A stretch of 37,710 nt of DNA from positions 1 through 37,710 of the forward strand of contig NZ_ACQT01000019.1 of the NCBI RefSeq assembly GCF_000175235.1, read 5' to 3'. The position numbers and the translations under genes were made by a program. Positions 26,530 through 37,020 of the stretch are shown here, in pieces. The notes beneath the pieces were generated by a model that was not told the DNA's origin, made no database searches, and saw only the letters and a program-made list of their open reading frames with translations. Position 1 is the stretch's first letter, and every line of letters begins with the position of its first letter. This DNA comes from Acidovorax delafieldii 2AN (GTDB lineage: Bacteria; Pseudomonadota; Gammaproteobacteria; Burkholderiales; Burkholderiaceae_C).

Positions 26530-27759
26530 TCAGGAACGGTAGTCCGCATTGATGGTGACGTATTCGTGGCTGAAATCACAAGTCCACACCGTATCCGCGG
26601 CGTCACCCCGGCCCAGCACCACCCGCACCGTGATCTCGCTCAGCTGCATGACACGCTGACCGTCTTCCTCGCGGTAGGCGGGGTTACGGCCACCGTGGAC
26701 GGCAACATGCACGTCATCCAGGTACAGGTCGATGCCGGTCTGGTCGAGATCGTCGATCCCGGCATACCCCACGGCCGCCAGAATGCGGCCCAGGTTTGGA
26801 TCGCTGGCATAGAACGCCGTCTTGACAAGCGGCGAATGGGCAATGGCATAGGCCACCTTGCGGCACTCGTCGCCCGTCTTGCCACCCTCCACCCGCACAG
26901 TGATGAACTTGGTGGCCCCTTCGCCATCGCGCACAATGGCCTGCGCAAGCTTTTGCGCCACATCCAGCATGGCAGCCTTGAGCGCATGACCCTCGGCGCT
27001 GTCCAGCGCCGTGATGGGGGCATGCGCCGCCTTGTGGGTGGCTACCACCACAAACGAATCGTTGGTCGAAGTGTCGCCATCAATGGTGACACGGTTGAAC
27101 GAGCCATCGGCCAGTTCGCGCACCAGCTGCTGCATCACCGCCGGGGCCACGCAAGCATCCGTGGCCATGAAGCCCAGCATGGTGGCCATGTTGGGGCGGA
27201 TCATGCCCGCGCCTTTGCTGATGCCAGTGATAGACACCGTTGCACCACCGATCTGCACCTGTGCCGAAAAGGCTTTGGGCAGCGTGTCGGTGGTCATGAT
27301 GCCCTCGGCGGCGCGCGCCCAATGGTCAGGTTGCGCATCGGCAATGGCCGCGGGCAGGCCAGCTTCGATGCGGTCATTGGGCAACGGCTCCATGATCACG
27401 CCGGTCGAGAACGGCAGGATCTGCTCGGGCGCCATGCCGATCTGGCGGGCCAGCGCCACGCAGGTTGCGCGTGCACGCGCTAGACCGTCGGCCCCCGTGC
27501 CTGCGTTGGCGTTGCCAGTATTGACCACCATCGCGCGGATGGGCTGGCCGCTGGCCAGGTGTTCACGGCTGACCTGCACCGGCGCGGCACAAAAACGGTT
27601 CTGCGTGAACACGCCCGCCACGCTGGCGCCCTCGTCCAGCAGGAACACGGTGAGGTCTTTGCGGTTGGCCTTGCGGACACCGGCCTCGGTAACGCCGATG
27701 CGCACACCGGCAATGGGGCGCAGGTCAGAGGCGACAGGTGCGACGAGATGGACAGCCAT
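26530..27759 (-). CDS. argJ: Bifunctional ornithine acetyltransferase / N-acetylglutamate synthase
   Basis: Transfers the acetyl group from N-acetylornithine to glutamate in the cyclic arginine pathway, and can make N-acetylglutamate from acetyl-CoA. The 409-residue precursor self-cleaves before a threonine into two chains. That threonine is in [14 protein letters not shown] at about residue 192, and SKGAGMI precedes it. NTGNANAGTG and DGDTSTND are also conserved. ATG 27759 begins [20 protein letters not shown], the usual N-terminus. Whether the acetyl-CoA activity is present cannot be told from sequence. It lies downstream of the secA terminator. Confidence 0.96.
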   Translation of the reverse strand: MAVHLVAPVASDLRPIAGVRIGVTEAGVRKANRKDLTVFLLDEGASVAGVFTQNRFCAAPVQVSREHLASGQPIRAMVVNTGNANAGTGADGLARARATCVALARQIGMAPEQILPFSTGVIMEPLPNDRIEAGLPAAIADAQPDHWARAAEGIMTTDTLPKAFSAQVQIGGATVSITGISKGAGMIRPNMATMLGFMATDACVAPAVMQQLVRELADGSFNRVTIDGDTSTNDSFVVVATHKAAHAPITALDSAEGHALKAAMLDVAQKLAQAIVRDGEGATKFITVRVEGGKTGDECRKVAYAIAHSPLVKTAFYASDPNLGRILAAVGYAGIDDLDQTGIDLYLDDVHVAVHGGRNPAYREEDGQRVMQLSEITVRVVLGRGDAADTVWTCDFSHEYVTINADYRS

Positions 27760-27864
27760 GGGATGAGGGCCTTTCAAGAAAACAAGAAATGCGATGGAGC
27801 TGCGCCACTCATGCGCCAGCCCGAAGATCAACTGCGGGGATTATCCGGAAAACCGCCGCACCAA

Positions 27865-27890
27865 TGAAAACACGGGCCGAAGCCCGTGTT
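27865..27890 (-). terminator. Intrinsic terminator after secA
   Basis: AACACGGGC (27869-27877), loop CGAA, GCCCGTGTT (27882-27890). It is a nine-pair stem closed by a stable tetraloop (TTCG on the transcribed minus strand) and followed by TTCATT on that strand. It lies 45 bases after the secA stop and separates secA from argJ. Confidence 0.82.
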
Positions 27891-27934
27891 GAGCAAACAG
27901 GTGCCGGCTGGGCAGTGCCCGCGGCAAATTCGCG

Positions 27935-30688
<2,754 letters not shown>

Positions 30689-30824
30689 GCGAACAGGACC
30701 GCCCCACATGCCCAATGAGCATGCCAGGCGACCGTAACCCCTAAGGTGAATTGTTTTCAGGTGGGACTGCCGCCCCCGATTGCAAGCACTGCGTCATCGG
30801 GCAACAGACTCCGGACCGGCGATT

Positions 30825-31782
30825 TTACCTGCCTGCCAGCAAAGCTCCAGCCAAAGCGGGCGCGGCCGGCGTTGGCGCGGTTGCAACAGGCCTACCGGCC
30901 GCAACACCTCCCGCACGCAGAAACTTCTGCGGGTCTGAAAGACCCCTTGCACCAGAGCTTCGAAGTGCAGGTGGCCGCCGGTCGGGCGCCCGTTGGTGCC
31001 CACTTCCGCGATCTTCTCCCCTCGGCGCACCAAGTCGCCTGGCTTCACCAAGGTCCGGGAGGCGTACGCGTAACGCGTTACCAATTGGTTGCCGTGGTCG
31101 ACCTTGACCATGGCACCACAAGCGGATGGAATTCCTGCGCCACGACAACCCCGCCCGCCGCTGCGAAGATGGGGGTTCCGGTATTGGCCTGAAAATCAAG
31201 GCCGGTATGCAGGGCCGATTGTCCGGTAAAGAGATCGAGTCGCCAGCCGAACGACGAGCCTGGGGTCTTGCGCGTGACAGGCATACGGGTGGGCACCATC
31301 TTCTTGCGGATGTGCCGATCGAACAGGCGCGACTCGAGGACTGTGATGAGATCCATGCGCTGGGCAGTCAGGCGCGCTAGGTCACCGAGCGTGGCTTGCA
31401 ATTCGTCCATGGTCAGCGGCCGCGCCCCCACCAGCGCGCCCCTCTGCCATCTGCGCGATGCATGTCGGCCTGCGAGACCCTGTACACGCTCCCCCAGCGA
31501 GTCAAGTTGTGCACCATCCTGGCCTGCATGTCCGCCCACCCTGCGGGCCATGGCATCGTGGTTGGCACGCATGAAGCGGCCGCGCTCCGCGAATTCATCT
31601 CTGGCGATCAGGCGCACCACGCCACCCACCACGGGCCACCCTTCGCGCGCTCCCTGAAGGGACACCCAGTGGTACAGGCCAACGGCCACCAACACCAAGC
31701 TCAGCAACATCGCCAGCAGCAGGCGCGGCCCCGTCAGATAGATGGTTCGGCTGCGAGCGAACCGCGCGTCCGTGATAATCAC
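30825..31782 (-). pseudogene. M23-family metallopeptidase, broken by single-base frameshifts
   Basis: Reads as one periplasmic LytM/M23 peptidoglycan endopeptidase or activator spread over three frames. Frame one begins at GTG 31782 with a membrane anchor (LLLAMLLSLVLVAVGLYHWV), a coiled region and SALHTGLDFQANTGTPIFAA. Near 31119-31121 a missing base shifts to VDHGNQLVTRYAYASR and GGHLHFE (HLH zinc ligands). Near 30935 a second missing base shifts to DPQKFLRAGG and an alanine/proline tail ending at 30825. Adding one base at each site restores a typical M23 protein. It lies upstream of secA, where this family is usual in Comamonadaceae. Genuine decay and sequencing error cannot be told apart here. 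Confidence 0.8.
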
Positions 31783-31819
31783 TTGGACGTTGACTTCTCC
31801 GCGCCCAGGCGCCCGACCG

Positions 31820-32119
31820 ATGAACCGCCGCCACTATGCGATCACACTGCAGCAAGCCAGCGAGGACTCCCCGACGCTGGCCCGGCTGACGGCGCTCACC
31901 CGCGAGTCAACACAGCGGCTTCAGGCGATTGAAATGTTGATTCCGGTAGCTTTGCGCTCGACCGTGCAGGCAGGCCCCATCGACGGGACTACATGGTGCC
32001 TGTTGGTCAAGAGCAATGCCGCAGCGGCAAAGCTCCGCCAACTGCTGCCTGCCTTGCAGGCGCATTTGCGCAGCCGGGGGTGGGAGGTTAACGCGATTCG
32101 CCTCAAAATCCAAACCTGA
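31820..32119 (+). CDS. DUF721 / DciA-like protein
   Basis: Small protein of 99 residues with the DUF721 pattern: an N-terminal helix, then a core IPVALRSTVQAGPIDGTTWCLLV, SNAAAAKLRQLLPALQAHL and a final strand EVNAIRLKIQT. Family members such as DciA load the replicative helicase DnaB in bacteria lacking DnaC/DnaI-type loaders. That role here is inference from the fold. ATG 31820 is chosen by length. It diverges from the M23 gene with only 37 bases between the starts, and its neighbourhood (M23, secA) is the one usually seen for this gene in the group. Confidence 0.65.
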   Translation: MNRRHYAITLQQASEDSPTLARLTALTRESTQRLQAIEMLIPVALRSTVQAGPIDGTTWCLLVKSNAAAAKLRQLLPALQAHLRSRGWEVNAIRLKIQT

Positions 32120-32173
32120 GTCACCGCGCAAGGGGAGTAGGCCCCAGGCATGGGGAGGACAGCGAAAGAGGAA

Positions 32174-32249
32174 TGGTGCCGATTGTCGGAATCGAACTGA
32201 CGACCTACCGCTTACAAGGCGGTTGCTCTACCAACTGAGCTAAATCGGC
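32174..32249 (-). tRNA. tRNA-Thr (anticodon TGT)
   Basis: A 76-base cloverleaf on the minus strand with encoded CCA. The acceptor stem is GCCGATT/AATCGGC, the D arm GCTC/GAGC. The anticodon stem ACCGC/GCGGT holds loop CTTGTAA, giving anticodon TGT (reads ACA, threonine). The T stem is GTCAG/CCGAC, which leaves one A-C mismatch where most tRNAs pair. It is convergent with the DUF721 gene and lies downstream of sspB. Confidence 0.95.
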
Positions 32250-32297
32250 GAAGCCCGCATTTTATCCTGCAAATGCAAGCCTACTGGCATGGCGGCG

Positions 32298-32819
32298 CTA
32301 TTTGACGCGCTTGAGTGAAGGGCGTGCGCCTCCGGTGCCAGGTGGGGGACGCGGCGCGTCTGCATCGCCCTCCGCAGGTGCACTCTCTGCGGGAACGAGC
32401 TGCACCACGCGTTCATCGGCCTGTTCTGCTGTGGCACTCTGCACAGCGGAGGGAGCCGAAGGCACTGGGGCCATATCGACCGCAGCATCCACCATGTCCA
32501 CAGGCGGAGGAAAGGCCATGCCCTGCCCGTTTTCACGGGCATAGATGGCAATGACCCGGCCCACCGGCACCAGAATATCGCGCGGCTTGCCGCCAAAGCG
32601 GGCTTTGAACTCGATAAAATCATTGCCCAACTGCAGTGAACTGGTGGCGTCGAAGCTGATATTCAGCACGATTTCACCGTCTTTCACGTACTCGCGAGGC
32701 ACCTGCACCGAGCCGTCGACGCGCACGGCCACATAGGGCGTGAACCCGTTGTCGGTGCACCACTCGTAAAGAGCCCTGATGAGGTAGGGACGGGTGGAGG
32801 TGGATTCCTGGGCGTTCAT
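32298..32819 (-). CDS. sspB: ClpXP specificity-enhancing factor SspB
   Basis: Adaptor that binds ssrA-tagged proteins and delivers them to ClpXP. The 173-residue product has the dimeric substrate-binding domain at residues 1-115 (STRPYLIRALYEWCTDNGFT, VLNISFDATSSLQLGND, FGGKPRDILVPVGRVIAIYA). A long flexible linker rich in A, P and E follows. The C-terminal ClpX-binding tail GGARPSLKRVK resembles the known XB motif (RPxLRVVK). It follows sspA by 45 bases in the same direction. Confidence 0.95.
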   Translation of the reverse strand: MNAQESTSTRPYLIRALYEWCTDNGFTPYVAVRVDGSVQVPREYVKDGEIVLNISFDATSSLQLGNDFIEFKARFGGKPRDILVPVGRVIAIYARENGQGMAFPPPVDMVDAAVDMAPVPSAPSAVQSATAEQADERVVQLVPAESAPAEGDADAPRPPPGTGGARPSLKRVK

Positions 32820-32864
32820 GGCGTCGTGATCGGTGGACGAAGGTCGGTACAGCCAGTGATCGAC

Positions 32865-33476
32865 TTACTTGCGCATCACCTTCTCGGAGGGCGTGAGTGC
32901 CTCGATGTATGCGGGGCGCGAGAAAATCCGCTCTGCATACTTCAGCAAGGGGGCTGCGTTCTTGCTGAGATCGATACCGTAGTAATCCAGGCGCCACAGC
33001 AATGGTGCAATCGCCACGTCCAGCATCGAGAAGTTGTCCCCCAACATGTACTTGTTCTTGAGGAACACGGGGGCCAGTTGCGTGAGACGGTCACGGATGT
33101 GGGCACGCGCTTTTTCCAGTGCTTTCTCGTTGCCCTTCGTGGCGCGCGATTCGAGCGTATTGACGTGAACGAACAATTCCTTCTCGAAATTCAGCAGGAA
33201 CAGGCGCACGCGCGCACGGTCCACGGGATCGCCGGGCATCAGTTGCGGATGCGGAAAGCGCTCATCGATGTATTCGTTGATGATGTTCGATTCATACAGG
33301 ATCAGGTCGCGCTCCACCAGAATGGGCACCTGCCCATAGGGGTTCATCACGCTGATGTCTTCGGGCTTGTTGTACAGGTCCACATCGCGGATCTCGAAGT
33401 CCATGCCCTTTTCAAACAGGACAAAGCGGCAGCGGTGGGAAAAGGGACAGGTCGTACCCGAGTAAAGCACCATCAT
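32865..33476 (-). CDS. sspA: Stringent starvation protein A
   Basis: Glutathione-S-transferase-like protein that binds RNA polymerase and affects stationary-phase and acid-stress transcription in E. coli. The 203-residue product has a thioredoxin-like N-terminal domain (YSGTTCPFSHRCRFVLFEKG, DISVMNPYGQVPILVERD, YESNIINEYIDERFPHP) and a helical C-terminal domain. ATG 33476 has AGGAG nine bases upstream (33486-33490). A terminator hairpin abuts that ribosome-binding site, so expression may depend on read-through from petABC. It forms a unit with sspB. Confidence 0.95.
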   Translation of the reverse strand: MMVLYSGTTCPFSHRCRFVLFEKGMDFEIRDVDLYNKPEDISVMNPYGQVPILVERDLILYESNIINEYIDERFPHPQLMPGDPVDRARVRLFLLNFEKELFVHVNTLESRATKGNEKALEKARAHIRDRLTQLAPVFLKNKYMLGDNFSMLDVAIAPLLWRLDYYGIDLSKNAAPLLKYAERIFSRPAYIEALTPSEKVMRK

Positions 33477-33491
33477 GGTGAGAGGCTCCTA

Positions 33492-33529
33492 AAAATCAAA
33501 AGAGTGGGACGCAAAAAAGCGCCCACTCT
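33492..33529 (-). terminator. Terminator-like hairpin between petC and sspA
   Basis: On the minus strand AGAGTGGG, a loop GCGCTTTTTTGCGT-like, CCCACTCT, then TTTTGATTTTT. The eight-pair stem lies at 33501-33508/33522-33529. The T tract runs to within a base or two of the sspA ribosome-binding site, so it may act as a partial terminator or attenuator. Confidence 0.75.
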
Positions 33530-33580
33530 GTAAAGTACCGCCGCGCCAGCACAGCGGCGCGCGGTCAGCGGATCAAGGGT

Positions 33581-34339
33581 TTACTTGACGTCTTTCCAGA
33601 AGGCTGCATTCAACCTCCAGGCGATGAGCGTGAAGAAGCCCAGGAAGATCAGAACCCACACGCCCACCCGCACACGGGTGTTCTGCGCTGGCTCTCCCAT
33701 CCACTGCAGATAGTTCACCAAGTCGCCGACGGTCTGATCAAACTGCAGCGGGGTCATGGCTCCGGGCGTGACCTGCTCCCAGCCCTTGAACACGTGGGTC
33801 GTCTGGCCATGGCTTTCATGCTCTTCGAAAATCGGGCGGCGCTCGCCTTGCAGCTGCCACAGCGCGTGCGGCATGCCGACGTTGGGGAAAAGCACGTTGT
33901 TCCAGCCCGTGGCCTTGGTCTCGTCGCGATAGAAAGAACGCAGGAACGTGTACAGATAGTCGGCACCCGTGCCGCCGTGGCCTGCACGCGAGCGGGCGAT
34001 AACGGTCAGGTCGGGCGGGTTGGCGCCAAACCATTCCTTGGCCTGCTTGGGATCAATGGAAGCCTTCATGGTCTCGCCCACCTTTTCGGTGGTGAACAGG
34101 AGGTTGTCCTTGATCTGCTGCTCGGTCAGGCCGATATCGCGCAGACGGTTGAAACGCATGAAAGCAGCCGAATGGCAGCTCAGGCAGTAATTCACAAACA
34201 CCTTGGCACCGTTTTGCAGCGAGGCCAGATCGTTGGTCTTGCCGGGCGCCTTGTCCCAGGCAACGGTGTTACCTGCTGCTTGCACGGAGCCTGCTGCCAG
34301 GCCCAGTGCGGCGATCAACGTGAGGATGAGTTTCTTCAT
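33581..34339 (-). CDS. petC: Cytochrome c1 of the bc1 complex
   Basis: Periplasm-facing heme c subunit of ubiquinol:cytochrome c oxidoreductase, passing electrons from the Rieske protein to soluble cytochrome c. The 252-residue product has a signal peptide (KKLILTLIAALGLAAGSVQA). Heme attachment is at Cys52, Cys55 and His56 (NYCLSCHSAAFMRFNR). NVLFPNVGMPHAL holds a candidate axial methionine. A C-terminal membrane anchor (VGVWVLIFLGFFTLIAWRLN) is present. It is the third gene of petABC, with the petB stop 18 bases before its start. Confidence 0.95.
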   Translation of the reverse strand: MKKLILTLIAALGLAAGSVQAAGNTVAWDKAPGKTNDLASLQNGAKVFVNYCLSCHSAAFMRFNRLRDIGLTEQQIKDNLLFTTEKVGETMKASIDPKQAKEWFGANPPDLTVIARSRAGHGGTGADYLYTFLRSFYRDETKATGWNNVLFPNVGMPHALWQLQGERRPIFEEHESHGQTTHVFKGWEQVTPGAMTPLQFDQTVGDLVNYLQWMGEPAQNTRVRVGVWVLIFLGFFTLIAWRLNAAFWKDVK

Positions 34340-34357
34340 TGTTGTTATCTCCAGGGC

Positions 34358-35773
34358 TCAATGCGCAGTGAAGTTGACACGGTCAGGCACTGGCTTGGTT
34401 GCGCCCAGACGGCTCCACCATGGCATCAGCAGGAAGAAACCGAAATAGAACAATGTGCCGACCTGCGAAACGCGCTCACCCACCGGCGAAGGAGGCTGAA
34501 CACCCAGGTAACCCAGGATCAGGAAGTTGACCACGAAGATGGCATACAGGTACTTATGCCAGCTCGGACGGTAGCGGATCGACTTGACGGCACAGGTGTC
34601 GAGCCATGGCAGGAAGAACAGGATGATCACGGCACCACCCATGACGACCACGCCCCAGAACTTGGCGTCGATGGACAGCATGAGCACCACTACCACCAAG
34701 GCCGCGCCGACGACACCGCCCTTGAAGATGGCGGGCAGACGGGCCTTGACCGCGCCAAGGAACGCACCCGCCAACACGCAGGCGATCAGCGCGTACATCA
34801 TCTCGCTGGTGATGGCACGCAGCATCGAGTAGAACGGCGTGAAGTACCACACAGGCGCAATGTGCGCAGGCGTCTGCAGCGGGTCGGCCGGGATGAAGTT
34901 GTTGTACTCCAGGAAGTAGCCACCAAACTCCGGAGCGAAGAAGATCACTGCCGTGAAGGCCATCAGGAACAGCCCCACGCCGAAAATGTCGTGCACCGTG
35001 TAGTAGGGATGGAAGGGAATGCCGTCGAGCGGATGGCCGTTGGCATCCTTGGGCGCGTTGGGCGCCTTGATTTCCACGCCATCGGGGTTGTTGGAGCCCA
35101 CGTCGTGCAGCGCCAGCAAATGCGCAACGACCAGACCCAGCAGAACCAGAGGCACGGCAATCACGTGGAAGCTGAAGAAGCGGTTCAACGTGGCATCGCC
35201 CACCACGTAGTCGCCACGGATCAGCAGCGCCAGATCAGGGCCGACGAAGGGGATGGCGGCAAACAGGTTCACGATCACCTGGGCGCCCCAGTACGACATC
35301 TGACCCCAGGGCAGCAGATAGCCCATGAAGGCTTCGGCCATGAGCGCCAGGAAGATGGCGCAGCCGAAAATCCAGACCAGTTCGCGCGGCTTGCGGTAGC
35401 TGCCGTAGAGCAGCCCGCGGAACATGTGCAGGTACACGACGATGAAGAATGCGGACGCACCGGTGGAGTGCATGTAGCGGATCAGCCAGCCCCAGGGCAC
35501 ATCGCGCATGATGTACTCGACCGAAGCAAAGGCAAGCCCGGCATCGGGCTTGTAGTGCATCACCAGGAAGATACCGGTGACGATCTGAATCACCAGCACC
35601 AGCAGTGCCAGCGAGCCAAAGATGTACCAGAAGTTGAAATTCTTCGGAGCGTAGTACTCCGACATGTGCATGCGGTAGGCGTCGAACGCCGTCGGGAACC
35701 GGTTTTCGAACCAGTTGGTGAGCTTGGCACCCGCCGAGGCGTTGGGAGAGATTTCTTTGAATTCGTGGGCCAT
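34358..35773 (-). CDS. petB: Cytochrome b of the bc1 complex
   Basis: Membrane core of complex III that holds the two b hemes and the Qo/Qi quinone sites. The 471-residue product has at least eight hydrophobic helices. Heme-ligand histidines are in MHSTGASAFFIVVYLHMFRG and in FFSFHVIAVPLVLLGLVVAH. The PEWY-type Qo motif reads P-E-F-G here (FAPEFGGYFLEYNNF region), while GYLLPWGQMSYWGAQVI is conserved. ATG 35773 begins MAHEFKEISPNASAG with GGAGCACC upstream; the longer upstream frame overlaps petA and is rejected. It lies 11 bases after petA. Confidence 0.95.
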   Translation of the reverse strand: MAHEFKEISPNASAGAKLTNWFENRFPTAFDAYRMHMSEYYAPKNFNFWYIFGSLALLVLVIQIVTGIFLVMHYKPDAGLAFASVEYIMRDVPWGWLIRYMHSTGASAFFIVVYLHMFRGLLYGSYRKPRELVWIFGCAIFLALMAEAFMGYLLPWGQMSYWGAQVIVNLFAAIPFVGPDLALLIRGDYVVGDATLNRFFSFHVIAVPLVLLGLVVAHLLALHDVGSNNPDGVEIKAPNAPKDANGHPLDGIPFHPYYTVHDIFGVGLFLMAFTAVIFFAPEFGGYFLEYNNFIPADPLQTPAHIAPVWYFTPFYSMLRAITSEMMYALIACVLAGAFLGAVKARLPAIFKGGVVGAALVVVVLMLSIDAKFWGVVVMGGAVIILFFLPWLDTCAVKSIRYRPSWHKYLYAIFVVNFLILGYLGVQPPSPVGERVSQVGTLFYFGFFLLMPWWSRLGATKPVPDRVNFTAH

Positions 35774-35784
35774 GTGGTGCTCCT

Positions 35785-36384
35785 TCAGGCCTTCTTGTCT
35801 TCGCCGATGACCAGGCGGGTATCGGACAGATACATGTGCGGCGGCACCTCGAGGTTGTCCGGCGCGGGCTTGTTCTTGAAGACGCGGCCGGCCATGTCGA
35901 ACGTGGATCCATGGCACGGGCAGAGGAAACCGCCCTTCCAGTCATCGGGCAGCGAAGGCTGTGCACCGGGCTGGAACTTCTCAGAAGGCGAGCAACCCAA
36001 ATGGGAGCAGATGCCCACCGCCACCAGGATTTCCGGCTTGATCGAACGCGCTTCGTTGCGCGCATATTCCGGCGTCAGCTCACTGGGCTTGCGCTCGGAC
36101 TTGGGATCGGCCAGTTGGCTGTCGAGCTTGGGCAGTTCTGCCAGTTGCTCAGGTGTGCGTTTGACAATCCAGACCGGTTTGCCGCGCCACTCCACGGTGA
36201 TTTTTTCTCCGGGCTTGAGGGCGGAGATGTCCACCTCGACGGCTGCGCCTGCGGCCTTGGCTCGCTCGGAGGGCTGGAAAGAACTCACGAAAGGTACGGC
36301 GGCTGCCACGCCGCCCACCGCACCAGCGCAGGCAGACGTGATGATCCACGTCCGCTTGCTGGAGTCGATTGGAGTGTCACTCAT
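35785..36384 (-). CDS. petA: Rieske iron-sulfur subunit of the bc1 complex
   Basis: Carries the [2Fe-2S] cluster that takes electrons from ubiquinol to cytochrome c1. The 199-residue product has a short N-terminus with KRTWI and a hydrophobic helix (ITSACAGAVGGVAAAVPFV), a TAT-like uncleaved anchor without a classical RR. The cluster ligands are in CSHLGCSP (about residue 128) and CPCHGSTFD (about 155), each giving one Cys and one His, plus the disulfide cysteines. It heads petABC, with a sigma-70 promoter in the gap shared with mscL. Confidence 0.95.
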   Translation of the reverse strand: MSDTPIDSSKRTWIITSACAGAVGGVAAAVPFVSSFQPSERAKAAGAAVEVDISALKPGEKITVEWRGKPVWIVKRTPEQLAELPKLDSQLADPKSERKPSELTPEYARNEARSIKPEILVAVGICSHLGCSPSEKFQPGAQPSLPDDWKGGFLCPCHGSTFDMAGRVFKNKPAPDNLEVPPHMYLSDTRLVIGEDKKA

Positions 36385-36426
36385 GGGGATCCTCGATGAA
36401 CATCGCTAGATTGGGGTCAACTGCGA

Positions 36427-36456
36427 ATTGTAGCGGAGTGAAAATGGGTAATTCAA
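36427..36456 (-). promoter_or_regulatory. Candidate sigma-70 promoter of petABC
   Basis: On the minus strand TTGAAT (36456-36451) and TACAAT (36432-36427) are spaced by 18 bases. The start would be near 36420, with a leader of about 36 bases to the petA ATG. Confidence 0.6.
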
Positions 36457-36470
36457 TGCAGTGGGCAGGC

Positions 36471-36498
36471 TTGACAGGGCTGCAGACTCCGCAATACT
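36471..36498 (+). promoter_or_regulatory. Candidate sigma-70 promoter of mscL
   Basis: A perfect -35 TTGACA (36471-36476) and a -10 AATACT (36493-36498) are spaced by 16 bases. The start would be near 36505, about 24 bases before the ATG. AGGGAGAT before the ATG is a good ribosome-binding site. Confidence 0.6.
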
Positions 36499-36528
36499 TG
36501 AGCATTCGCAACTATCAGGGAGATACCC

Positions 36529-36957
36529 ATGGGCATGATGCAAGAGTTCCGCGAGTTTGCAATCAAGGGCAATGTGATCGACCTTGCCGTGGGCGTGATC
36601 ATTGGCGGGGCTTTTGGCAAGATTGTCGACTCCGTGGTGTCCGACCTGATCCTGCCCGTGGTGGGCATGGTGTTTGGCAAGCTGGATTTTTCCAATCTGT
36701 TCATTGTGCTGGGCAATGTGCCTGCAGGCACAGCCCTCACGCTCGATGCGCTCAAGAAGGCGGGCGTCCCCGTATTCGCGTACGGTAACTTCATCACCGT
36801 GGCGGTGAATTTCATCATTCTTGCATTCATCATCTTCATGATGGTCAAGCAGATCAACCGCCTCAAGCGTGAAGCCCCCGCAGCACCTCCGGCCCCCGCC
36901 GCACCTCCTGAAGACATCGTGCTGCTGCGCGAGATCCGCGACAGTCTCAAGCGCTGA
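36529..36957 (+). CDS. mscL: Large-conductance mechanosensitive channel
   Basis: Homopentameric inner-membrane channel that opens near lytic tension to release solutes on osmotic downshock. The 142-residue product has the N-terminal amphipathic segment ([20 protein letters not shown]), a first membrane helix with [20 protein letters not shown], a periplasmic loop, and a second helix ([20 protein letters not shown]). A cytoplasmic alanine/proline linker and a charged helix ([13 protein letters not shown]) close it. It diverges from petA and is followed by a terminator. Confidence 0.97.
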   Translation: MGMMQEFREFAIKGNVIDLAVGVIIGGAFGKIVDSVVSDLILPVVGMVFGKLDFSNLFIVLGNVPAGTALTLDALKKAGVPVFAYGNFITVAVNFIILAFIIFMMVKQINRLKREAPAAPPAPAAPPEDIVLLREIRDSLKR

Positions 36958-36990
36958 ACAGGCGCGGCACGCCGCGTTGCCCACACTCTT

Positions 36991-37020
36991 GCCCTCTCCA
37001 TCAGAGGGCGTTTTATTTAT
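36991..37020 (+). terminator. Intrinsic terminator after mscL
   Basis: GCCCTCT (36991-36997), loop CCATC, AGAGGGC (37003-37009), then GTTTTATTTAT. It is a perfect seven-pair stem with a T tract that overlaps the stop codon of the convergent pdxA gene. Confidence 0.82.

Noticed and set aside
30689-30824. SecM-like arrest peptide or leader regulating secA
   Set aside because: No short gene with an arrest-type end is seen directly upstream. The region belongs to the tail of the broken M23 gene and a short non-coding gap.
31078-31120. Programmed frameshift in the M23 gene
   Set aside because: Two separate shifts are needed and no slippery heptamer is evident at either. Decay or sequence error is simpler.
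33794-36409. 871-codon open frame on the plus strand across petA, petB and petC
   Set aside because: It crosses three well-supported genes on the other strand and is made of low-complexity His/Gln/Arg sequence. It is a shadow.
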